Assembly (NCBI GenBank): GCA_030549205.1
Contig: JAUKTV010000020.1
Span: forward strand, 62,001 to 126,000
DNA: 64,000 nt
Reading direction: 5' to 3'
Source of the DNA: Apiosordaria backusii
Lineage: Eukaryota; Ascomycota; Sordariomycetes; Sordariales; Lasiosphaeriaceae
Below the pieces are notes generated by a model. That model was not told the DNA's origin. It ran no database searches and saw only the letters and a program-made list of their open reading frames with translations. Shown here piece after piece: positions 52,841-62,466 of the stretch. The position numbers were made by a program, and so were the translations under genes. Positions within the stretch are counted from its first letter, which is position 1, and the number at the start of each line of letters is the position of its first letter.

Positions 52841-55328
52841 GGTAGATACTGAGGCGCTGGTCAGAGAGTAATCAACTCGATATGTTCGTGATAACCATAA
52901 CGACGACACTGGTGCGCAGAGTCGTCTTCCAAAGATGCGCCGCATTCAAGCTACGTGCTGGGAGCGCCAAGATCCCTCTGACGCGCTGCGAAATGCGAAA
53001 GCAGGTGACTTCGTTAGGCAGCCAGCAGGGTTCTTCACAGCTGCTTGGCACTTGGTTGCTCCTGGCACCCGTTTCCCAACATAGGGGTTAGGGTTATATG
53101 TGACTGGCCCCTGAACCCCTGAATTTGCATGCACCCAACACCACCCGAAGATTATATCCCACAGCTCCGCAACACTTTTTGGGCATTTCAAAACACGGTG
53201 GCATATTGGGGAGGAAATGTTTGGCGTTGCGGGAATTTTACGCTTACAACCCCAATGCAAAGCCTTGGTGCAAGGTGACAATGGTCATCCCCTCGCTCTC
53301 CAGCCCCGCGTATGGTGGAACAAAGTGACAACAAAGCGACAACAAAGCCTTATATGTATTACAAGCTGGACAAAGCTTCTTTCTTGAGGTTGATAAGTAC
53401 ATCAAACAGAGAATCCGCGGACTATGTGAATTGTCCTTCCTTCTCGCTTTACCGCCCAAAGCAAAGTGAGTTGCACCGTTCGAGTCTATCCACGGGTTGC
53501 TTTCCAGGTGCTGGGAGGGGTAAGACAAGTTTGCATCATGAGTTTGGAGTTTTCCTTGGCTACCAATACGCGAGAAACCATTGGGGTGCGCCCACGGCAT
53601 CAGATGATACCGGAAGCAAAAGAAGTCGCCGACTTAGGTACCTATCTACATTTGTAAACCCCCATGACTGAGAGATTAGACATGTGATAAGTAGAAGGGA
53701 ACACGGCTTTCTTCGGCTCTAGAATTATGAGGGAAGCTCACGACTTCCGAACGGTTCCAGAGTTGAAGTGTTAGGTACTGTCCGGCACTGTCAGTCTGTG
53801 CTGTCACACTGATCTTCCGATGACAACGTGAACATCGAAGCCGAAGGTCCGTCGGTGATTTCGAACTTTCAGACCCTCATCCGACCCAACGGTTGAGGAC
53901 TCAACCATAAAAAGAGAGGAATTTGATGATTTGCTCAAATTTACCTGGCCACCTGCAGCCCAATGCAAAGAACTGAACTTTGATCCAAGCTCCGGGCCGT
54001 CCCTTCCTGTCATGATCCCGCTCTTAGCTCTGTGAGGTCATAGTTCAAGCTCATCTTTTTCTGGCTCTGTATGAGATTTTATGACAATCGCCCGTTTGTT
54101 GGTGAAAGCTGTCAGACATGCATGGAGTTTATTGCCGCATCCGGAGAACAACATCTCTTCCAAATTGAAGATAAATCCCAATTTGACATCAAAGAAAACA
54201 CTAAGGTAGGGCCGTGAAATCAAACGCTCGAGACCCTGTTCATGTTGAGGCACATTGGTGTCACCATTGTGTGCACCCTGACCATGGCTGATGCTTACAC
54301 CAACATTGAGGTGTCCAAGTCATGAGCATTTCTGGTTCTGGATCGTGATCCTGCTCCCGCTTCTCCTACTTGCAAAGAAATGAGCAACGGAGCCTGTTAA
54401 CGCTAGGGGTAGTTTAAATCTGGGGGTTTGTTTGCGGGGAAGACCTGGGGAAATAATTCTTTCTTTCCAACCCGTCGGATAAGGTTCAAAAGAAGAGCCG
54501 CCGTGGTATTCGGCCGAGTGAGACATGATGATGATGCAGCAGCAATCATTGGAAGATGAAGGGCAGAGTTACCTTACCCAAACCTATACTGCACAACAGA
54601 GGACTGGGTGACTTGGACAAAGAAGCCGACATTGCAGTGCAGCCAATCAAATTACACGTAATTCCCTTGCTCCTTCCTGCCGGAATGGGTGGTCCACTTA
54701 CACGGCATGGACCTCGAGGCACTGAGCCTCGTTCTCCGTCTTCACCGCCTGACTTGGCTTGACAGAGCTTGGGCTCTCGGGGAAATGAACTCATGAGACC
54801 GGCCGAAAGAAAGCTGACCTAGGATACAGGAATTGACGTCTTCTTAAGCTGTCCCATGACCCTTTTTTTGGACTGGCAGGCTCCATGTAAGGTATCATGG
54901 TGTTTATTAGCTGCCGGCCCCGGCCTGAGCTTCAACTTGACCCAGTGACCAGTCTGAGGCACTCAAAACATCATCACTCCTCTCAGGAGCTCACCCAGCT
55001 TCGCTTTCTTGCTCTTAAAGTGGGCACCTGTCAGTCACAAGAAGGAAGGAGCGCTCCCTTCCTGTCTTCACCACCCCCCACACGCGTCACGCGTCAAATG
55101 TCCCCAAGTTGTTTCCCATCCCAGTTTGCTTCAGTACCCCGCCATTTCTGATCCTCTTCTTTGCAAACCCTTAGTCTCTGACCTCCGAAACCTCCATCAC
55201 CACAACTATTTTTCTCTTCCTTTGGTCAATGCCCTTTATTTACTGCGTTTCGGACCTAAGAACTATTCTCCCCCCTATCCGCTCACATCCTTCCGTTCTC
55301 TTGATTCTTTGACATCTGGAGAGACAAG
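52841..55328. other. 2.5 kb divergent region between PNKP and the sugar porter
   Basis: This holds both promoters. A pyrimidine-rich leader (about 55150-55310, with repeated CTT/CCT) precedes the transporter start, a common feature of expressed fungal genes. TTAGGTACCTATCTAC occurs at 53633-53648. Short frames (54038-54253, 54556-54762 and others) show no domain. Confidence 0.45.
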
Positions 55329-57212
55329 ATGTGGAAGGTCGGCAACATATACTTCATCGCCGCCGTGGCGGTGATCGGTACGTCTGGGCCCGTGAGTCTG
55401 GGACATCCATCTGCGTACGGGAGGCTGACCAAAGGGAAATCACAGGCGGCGCCTTATTTGGATTTGATATCTCGTCCATGTCAGCTATCATCTCGACTCA
55501 ACCCTACCTCTGCCAGTTCAACCAAAGGGGCTTTGACGAGAAGGGTCGCTGTCTTGGCCCTACAGACGATGTTCAGGGTGGCATCACAGCTGCCATGCCC
55601 GGCGGGTCTTGGCTTGGTGCTCTTGTGTCTGGCATTGTTTCCGATACTTTCGGACGCAAGACTTCCATTCAGATTGGTGCCATTATCTGGTATGTCGCAA
55701 CGTGTATCGCTACTTGCCATCGTTGAATCGTGGACTAACGCGCATCGCATAGGATTATTGGCTCGGTGATTGTCTGCGCCTCAGTCAACATCCCGATGCT
55801 GGCCATTGGTCGTATCATCAATGGGTTCTCGGTCGGAATATGCTCTGCCCAAGTCCCCGTCTACATCTCCGAGATTTCTCCCCCTTCGAAGCGTGGCCGT
55901 CTCATTGGTTTCCAGCAATGGGCTATTACCTGGGGCATCCTCATCATGTTCTTCATCTGCTATGGAAGTTCCTTCCTCCAGGGTACCGCCGCTTTCCGTC
56001 TTCCTTGGGGTCTTCAAGCTATTCCCGCCATCCTGCTGTTTATGGGACTAGTCATCCTTCCGGAATCCCCTCGTTGGTTGGCCAAGAAGGATCGCTGGGA
56101 AGAAGCCGTGGAAGTTCTGACGTTGATCCATGGAAAGGGAGACCCTAACTCTCCTTGGGTGATACGGGAGCTTTCGGAGATTCGCGAGGTGGTGGAATTT
56201 GAGCGCGCCAATGCTGATGTCAGCTACTTTGAGCTGTTCACCTCTCGAATGATCAACCGGACCACAGTCGGCGTCTTCACCCAGATCTGGTCGCAGTTGA
56301 CGGGCATGAATGTCATGGTAAGTCGTGAGCAGAATACAAGGCTAGGCGCGTGTGCTATCGATTGACTGACTTTTGTTGCTCTTTCCTGCAGATGTACTAT
56401 ATCACCTACGTTTTCACCATGGCAGGCCTGTCTGAAGCTGGTACCAATGCCGTCCTTCTTCCAAGCGGTATTCAGTTTGTCATCAATGTCATGATGACCG
56501 TTCCCGCCCTCCTCTGGATGGATCGCTGGGGTCGTCGTCCAACACTCCTTGTAGGCGCATTCCTGATGTGCCTCTGGTTGTGCGTCAACGCAGGCCTCTT
56601 CGCGGTATACGGCCGGGAACCGTACCCTGGAGAGTTCACTTCGACGGCCGAGTCCATGGCTATAGAGGGACCCCCCGCCAAGGCCGTCATCGCTGCGACG
56701 TACTTATTTGTCGCATCGTTTGCACCCACCTGGGGTCCTGTCTCCTGGACCTACCCTCCAGAGCTGTTCCCCCTTCGTCTCCGCGGCAAGGCGGTTGCCC
56801 TGTGCACATCAGCTAACTGGGCCTTCAACTTTGCCCTGGCCTACTTTGTTCCGCCAGCCTTTGCCAACATCACCTGGAAAGTCTACGTCCTTTTCGCGAC
56901 GTTTTGCGCGGCCATGTTCCTGCATGTGTTTTTCATGTTTCCCGAAACCGCCAACAAGCCCTTGGAGGAGATTGAGGAGATGTTTGATGATACCAAGCCT
57001 GGTGGTAAGTGGTGACCTTCCTTTCATGTTTCCAGCTTTTGGCGGCTCCTGCTAACCATCATATGCTTTCAACAGCCATCAAGTATGTCGGCACTCCCGC
57101 CTGGAAGACCAAGAACACACGCAGCCTTGTTCTCAGGCAGGAGCGCAATGAGATGTCGTCATCAGACGAAAAGATGGGCGCCATCGGAGAGCACAAGGAA
57201 TCCCCTGCTTGA
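55329..57212 (+). CDS. MFS sugar porter (hexose transporter-like)
   Basis: Five exons (55329-55377, 55446-55689, 55753-56317, 56392-57004 and 57076-57212) give 535 residues with 12 predicted helices, the standard form of a fungal sugar porter at the plasma membrane. Family signatures in order: GGALFGFDISSMSAI, DTFGRKTSIQIG, GRIINGFSVGICSAQVPVYI with EISPPSKRGRLIGFQQW, ILPESPRWLAKKDRW, QLTGMNVMMYYI, DRWGRRPTLLVG, and FPETANKPLEEIEEMF. Introns of 68, 63, 74 and 71 nt have donors GTACGT, GTATGT, GTAAGT and GTAAGT. The first exon is short (49 nt) and encodes the N-terminus and part of helix 1. The C-terminal tail (SLVLRQERNEMSSSDEKMGA) is cytosolic and Ser/Lys-rich, as expected for regulated turnover. 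The substrate is not decided by the sequence; glucose, xylose and related sugars are all possible. Confidence 0.93.
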
Positions 57213-57924
57213 GCATTCTTCTAGCCTTTTATTTTCTTTGTCATTGTCTATTGGCATTTTCACAAAGAATTGCAGACTTTCGAACTGCCCCTGTGGCGTT
57301 TATGGTTTGCACTGGGCAAGGGAAGAGGCCTTTTTGTCGTTTGGGCGGATATTTAACCACACATGTTGTTTGTCCCGTAAGAAAGGGATGGGGGTGGAGA
57401 ATGATGGGAGGAAACATTCGGTCATGACGGTTCATGATTAGTAGCAGACCTATGGGGTTATTTTACTTCAGATTATTAGGTGGCATAGGTCTTAGATTCC
57501 ATTCTCGGCACATCAATCAACATGTTTGATCAACGTTATATTGGGTCCAAATCTCAGCAGTGTGTGCTTCTGGCCGCCTAACGAATCTGGCCACAATGAA
57601 CTGACAAAGTCAAAGCTGCTTGGGAGTTTATCAGATGGCACAGACATGTAGGTTCCGCAACATTGGCGTCATCAGACAGGTTGCATCTCGATGCCCCAAG
57701 CACACAAGAGCCCAGACCACCTCGATTACATCAGAAGCTGGTGATGCTTTGCCCCGACAACCTGTGTTGAATACACTGGTCGCTCAATTCGAGGTACCTA
57801 AATACCAGCCAAAAGATTGGTCTGCTCACCGATATTCTTTAATGTCAAGGCTGCTCGAGCAAAGCAGCAATCTTCGTCTAGAGATTCGCCAATAAAACCA
57901 TCAAAAGAGTCATCGTCCAGCGCA
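57213..57924. other. Intergenic region with a presequence-like open frame
   Basis: This is the transporter 3' flank followed by a frame at 57635-57895 that begins MAQTCRFRNIGVIRQVASRC, Arg-rich and without acidic residues, like a mitochondrial presequence. It ends 30 bases before the next start. GAGGTACCTA occurs at 57791. I do not call it a gene but list it as a finding. Confidence 0.35.
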
Positions 57925-58722
57925 ATGGCTACTCGTTCCGGAACTGCGCAAAGCGTGCCAGAAAATCTTTACCACACGACCCTGACAATCATCGACCACC
58001 ATGCATCGACCTCGGGTGCTAGCCGCACCCCTTATATCCTAGGAACTCACACCGACCTGGAGTCTGCCAAGGCCTGGGCTCAGGTCGCTCTGCAAGAATC
58101 CCTCAAATACTCGCCCTCGGATTTCACCAAGTTTGTCACCCAGTCAAGCCTCCGAGAATGGCCCTACGGTGAAAAGATCCAGGCCTATGGCCTGTCTCCT
58201 TCGGGGCAGGAGTTTCTTGTTGGAATAGTGACCAAACCCAACGAGGATAAGCTGCCTCATCACTCACACACCGAGGATGATAACAGTGTCAAGCATGAGA
58301 CGGCTACCTGCTGCGGGCGTGATGATCTGCATTATGTCCTGCAAACCAAGTGGGATTTCAAGCAGGCTCGGGGGGACAAGAACAGCAACGCCTTTCAGCG
58401 GACGGAAGTAGCTGGGTGCTGTATCCCGCGGAAGGAGGCGTTTCAGAAGGCGAAGAATTTGCTTCATAGGGATAGGGATAGGGGCATGTTTGCGCAGTAT
58501 GACGAGAGGGAGACCGGCGATGAGGAGAGCGAGATTGATGAGAGGAGGTGGGGACGGGGTTCGGGCTGGCCATTTGGCGAGGAGGTTGTCGTCCATGCTG
58601 TTGGTCATGAGGGGGAGTACTACGAGGTTGCTGTCAAGTCTGTTAGTGGGGCGAGGAGGAGGAGGAGCAAGACTGAGATAGAGCATTCGGAGGCTATGAC
58701 GGCGGGCGGGTCAAAGGAATAA
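57925..58722 (+). CDS. Hypothetical protein
   Basis: This is a single-exon gene of 265 residues starting at the first in-frame ATG (CGCAATGGC, a good context). The first half looks like a small folded domain: YHTTLTIIDHHAST, TPYILGTHTDLESAKAWAQV, KYSPSDFTKFVTQSS and FLVGIVTKPNEDK. The middle has paired cysteines (TATCCGRDDLHYVL and VAGCCIPRKEAF). The end is charged (DERETGDEESEIDERRWGRG) with a basic RRRRSK. No signal peptide or membrane segment is seen at this start. I do not recognise the family. An upstream open frame (57635-57895) might contribute an N-terminal exon, although no good splice joins the two. Confidence 0.65.
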   Translation: MATRSGTAQSVPENLYHTTLTIIDHHASTSGASRTPYILGTHTDLESAKAWAQVALQESLKYSPSDFTKFVTQSSLREWPYGEKIQAYGLSPSGQEFLVGIVTKPNEDKLPHHSHTEDDNSVKHETATCCGRDDLHYVLQTKWDFKQARGDKNSNAFQRTEVAGCCIPRKEAFQKAKNLLHRDRDRGMFAQYDERETGDEESEIDERRWGRGSGWPFGEEVVVHAVGHEGEYYEVAVKSVSGARRRRSKTEIEHSEAMTAGGSKE

Positions 58723-58863
58723 GGTGATGGATAACCGACAAACATTATGTTTTTGTTGAGTAGTAGTTTTATCTGTTTCGCCAGACTGGCTCTGCTGTGG
58801 TAGGTCTATTTTGACATGAAAGAAGATTTTGGGGATTATGAATAGTGGCAATGCCAAATGTAA

Positions 58864-59606
58864 TCAGACATAAATAACTCTGTGCCAAAACCTCTTCCAC
58901 TTCCCTTTTCTCATCATCGCCCCGCTTCCCTCCCTCTCGAGGAACAACTCGATCCTCTGCCTCACATCCTCTGGCATCTCACCAACACTGTCGTTGATTA
59001 GATCGAGGCATATTTTTGACGCTACAATTTCTCATGTTAGGTTCCCTTTCCATTGCAGCGGAAAGCATGAACACCTAAAGAGTACTCACGAATAGAATTA
59101 TCACCCCCCTCCAGCGCAGCTCTCATCCTTGCCGAATTATAACACCCAAACCTGTCCTGCACAGCTAGCATCTGCCTCCACAATATCTCTGTATCCAGTT
59201 CTTCGTCTTCATCGTCGTCGCCAATGTACCCATGGAAGGGGCGTGGCTGGGTGCTCCTCCAGGACTCGCAACTCGACGCCGGCCTTTTCTGACTTGAATT
59301 TCGACTCAGGCCCCCACTGCCGTATTTTTGCTGGTTTTGTGACAGACGGCACTGGCTTGGTTGGAGGTCGCGGAGGTGAGAATGGTGGGTTTGATTGCTA
59401 GCTGTTGGCTCCAGCAGTGGACAGGGTGTGATGGCATCGATGCTGTCGTCGAAATCATAGCTACTGTTGCTGCTGGCCGAGGAGGTTTTCCCAGAGTGCG
59501 TCCTTGAATGGCCCTGGTGGCGCTGGAAATCAGACATTTCTAGACCCCTTTGTGGTGATGACCTGTGATGATGGTGCAAAAGGTGGTATCGGTTGAAGAG
59601 AGGCAT
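58864..59606 (-). CDS. Hypothetical protein
   Basis: On the minus strand, exons 59606-59090 and 59021-58864 give 224 residues. The 68-nt intron (donor GTGAGT, acceptor TTGTAG) is phase 1 and joins EGGDNSI to PSKICLDLINDSVGEM. The first 120 residues are His/Ser/Gln-rich and probably disordered (HHLLHHHH-like start, RTHSGKTSSASSNSSYDF). The C-terminal 90 residues look folded: DEELDTEILWRQMLAVQDRF, CYNSARMRAALEGG, then the second exon with DVRQRIELFLEREGSG and KGKWKRFWHRVIYV. The position of the intron within the better-ordered half and the clean frame after it support a real gene. I do not recognise the family. A second ATG (MSDFQRHQ, at about 59537) could be the start instead. Confidence 0.62.
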
Positions 59607-60901
59607 GGCTTTTGAATCTGATGCAGGTTTGGCAATTTCTACCTATCTTTCTTGGTCAGAGATATGATCCTGCAAAAATGAAAAGAAGTGGAAATTTAGG
59701 GGGAAAAATATGATCTATCTGCCAGAGGGGCCCCAACAATTCCAGAGCTGAGCCGAAAAAGCAAACTTCATCAAAGATCGTGGTACGCGGCCCCACATAT
59801 GTCTGTCCGTTTGCTACCTGCTTCCTTCTTTCCCGAACGGAGCTATCACAATCTGGACACACAGTCCACAAAATCCTTTTGTTGTGGGGTTGGTGCAGGA
59901 GGTAAAAGTAACCGAGACAAAGAAAAGACCCCCCATTCCAAGACGACCAACAGAGGAGGAGAGAAAAATCTTTTAATTGAAAAGCTGAGTAAGACAGTCC
60001 GCCTACCTGTGGTCCTACCCGAGACAACCGGCCCGGATGCGGTTCCGTGCTGTTGGGTCTTGATTCTCCCCCTTTTTCTGATGTGTGCAGGCTAACGTTC
60101 CTGAATGCAGAAATCCTGAGCCAAACTTCAATGTCGAGAAGGGTACAAATTAGCGATATAGTGATAGGTATGCTTCTTGTACAGTGCACTGTAACACAAA
60201 TCTTGCAAGATGGGGAATAAAGAGCCACACTGTGGAAATCTCAGATGGCCAGATTGCTGGATCTCTACAAATCGTCGAAACAAAGGAATGAATCCATCCA
60301 CAGGACTGTCTCGCCCTGGATCAGGCATCAAACTTTATATACATGTTAGAGTCATACTATCGCGCGCGGTGCGCATGGATCGTTGGCACAGACATGGTGG
60401 CTATGCCCATCCAAACCATATTTTTTTGACTTCGTCACGCGTCCTCTCATGACGAACCCCCCATCAGCAATCAGATTTCGCCCAGTTCTCTTCTCCAGGG
60501 CGATGCGCACCCGCAAGAATCAAGAAGACGGCAGCCAATCATGACCCATACCAACCCCTTTTCAACGTGTGTCAACCCCACCACAAGCCCAAGCTGCTGC
60601 TATCTGCCAGCTTTTTGCATGTCTTTGCCTGCATGCAGACCTGCATGATGATTGGAAATTCCAGCGCACCAAATCACGCTACTCGGCTGATGCCACGGCT
60701 GCACGGGTGACCTTGGGATCTAACAATTGAGGCTGTGTCGATAACGCCCAGCGTATATTGTCTGTTGTTGGGGTGCCTGATCTGTTGCTGCCCAGTGCCC
60801 AGTGCCCCTGTCTTGATCCGGTAATTCGTATTATGGAACTGGAAAGTAGAAAAGCCCCATGGCAGACAATGCAGAGTTCTATTAGTCTCAGTAGATAGGT
60901 A
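59607..60901. other. 1.3 kb gene-free region
   Basis: This lies between two minus-strand genes, so it holds the promoter of the hypothetical gene at 58864-59606 and the 3' flank of the dehydrogenase. A minus-strand open frame (59656-60228) has scattered hydrophobic residues but no recognisable domain, and I do not call it. The segment 60355-60380 contains CGCGCGCGGTGCGC. Confidence 0.4.
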
Positions 60902-62116
60902 TTAAGCTGCCAGAGCAAACTTCTCCCCGACCAACTCCTCGCTCAGCTTCCACAGCCTCTCTGCAGCAACAGGGTCCTTGGCATGGTGGTATGGCTCTGT
61001 GAATTGGCAGTCTACCAGATATAATCCTTTGGTGTCTGCTTTTCTCCGTCAGTTGCCTGCAAATACCACAAAACAGGGATAATAAACAAGCAAAAACGCA
61101 CCGTTCAAAGCCGGATCGAGAGCGGCAACCAGCGTGGTGGACGAGCCCTCATCGGGACTTTTCCAGTAAGGGGCGACTTTGTAAAATTGGGCCGCGAGTT
61201 CTTCGTCTTGATCTCGGCTCAAGTCTGTCAGGATGCCTGTTATCAGAGTCGATTAGCATTCTTCTGGCGAACAATTCGGGAAGAAATTCTGGGAGTGAAA
61301 AGAGACATACTTCCAGGGTGCAGCGTGTAAGACGTAATTCCCTGCTGAGGCGAGTACTTTTGCAGATACAGAGTGAACAAGATATTGGCTGTCTTGCTCT
61401 GCGCATATGTGACGATCCCGTTGTAGCCGTCCTCGGTGCACTTTGCAAATGCACCAGCCAACGGCTTGAAGTGGTCTTCCTCGGGAGGAACCTCTTTGCC
61501 CCCTTCAAAGTTGTAATCTGAGAAGCGGATGGGCGATAGCCTGTGGCCGGCGCTGGTGAGGTTGATGATCCTGGTTGCTCCAGGGGGGTTGGTTTTGGCT
61601 GCGTTGCGCAGGAGAGGAAGCAGGAGGTTGGTGAAGAGGAAGGGGCCGATGTGATTGGTGCCGAATTGCTGTTCGATGCCCTCTGGGGTTTTCTGGCGCG
61701 TGACAACGCAGATTCCGGCGTTGTTGACGAGGATGTCGAGTTTGTCTGTGAGGTTTGAGACTTCGGCGGCGGCCTGGCGGATAGACTTCTGGGAGCCGAG
61801 GTCGAGGAGCACAATTTCAAGTTTGACAGATGGGTATGCTTCCTTGATTTGGGCAGCTACTTCTTCGACACGAGCCCGCGTCCGTGATGCGAGGATGAGT
61901 AGCGCAGGAGATTGGGAAGCTAAGTTGAGAGCGGTAGATGATCCAATGCCTTTGGGACTGACGCCTGTGATCAAGACTGTGTGGTGTCAGTGGGTGGTTG
62001 TCAGGGTCTGATGGAGATTGTGAAGGCATACTTGTCTTCCCCTTGATCTGGTCAGCAAACACCTTAGCCACCTCGGATCCTGGTGTCCGCTGGCCAAAGT
62101 CGGCTTGTGAAGTCAT
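60902..62116 (-). CDS. Short-chain dehydrogenase/reductase (SDR)
   Basis: On the minus strand, exons 62116-62032, 61976-61311, 61236-61102 and 61035-60902 give 339 residues, typical of the retinol-dehydrogenase/WWOX-like branch of classical SDRs. The nucleotide-binding loop is ILITGVSPKGIG (TGxxxxGIG form), split by intron 1. LDILVNNAG is the structural NNAG motif, RIINLTSAGH carries the catalytic Ser, and YAQSK is the YxxxK active-site motif. The last exons give SPDEGSSTTLVAALDPAL and GLYLVDCQFTEPYHHAKDP, where substrate specificity usually lies. Introns of 55, 74, 66 nt have donors GTATGC, GTATGT and GTGCGT. The third has CTGAC near the acceptor. The protein should be cytosolic with NAD(P)H as cofactor. 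The substrate is unknown. No biosynthetic cluster partner is adjacent. Confidence 0.92.
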
Positions 62117-62466
62117 AGTGAATGCGCAACCTGAAAAGTAAACAGATTAAGCTCGTCAGGGGTACTATGCAGGTTACCTTAGGTAAACCCCAAGATCATG
62201 CTGCACAAGGGGTTCGTGTCTTTTTATTGTCAGGAGGCATCCGTGCAGCACGCACCATACCGGCAACAAGCTTTCATCTTTATCCGTTACATTCTCAGCT
62301 TGGAAACGTCGGCAATTGTTAAATAGCCATTAGCCTCGATGCTGGTCATCTGGGGACACTAGGTAATCCTACCCCGCACGCATGTCACCATTTCCAATCT
62401 GACCCTGAACCCAGGCCAGAGTCACACCGGGAAACGACGTCCGCCCAATGCAAGTGAGGCAGTCAG
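62117..62466. other. Intergenic region between SDR and the right-edge HET-type gene
   Basis: This is the SDR promoter and the 3' flank of the HET-type gene. GGTTACCTTAGGTAAACC at 62172-62189 is an almost perfect palindrome containing the TACCTTAGGTA motif, about 56 bases upstream of the SDR start. Confidence 0.5.
62172..62189. promoter_or_regulatory. Palindromic GGTTACCTTAGGTAAACC near the SDR start
   Basis: This is an inverted repeat, GTTACCT/AGGTAAAC with small mismatches, 56 to 73 bases upstream of the SDR ATG. It belongs to the same TACCTA/TAGGTA family found elsewhere in non-coding parts of the window. No binding factor is known to me. Confidence 0.3.

Noticed and set aside
59656..60228. 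190-codon minus-strand frame
   Set aside because: It has scattered hydrophobic residues and many Cys, no domain, and no splice support.
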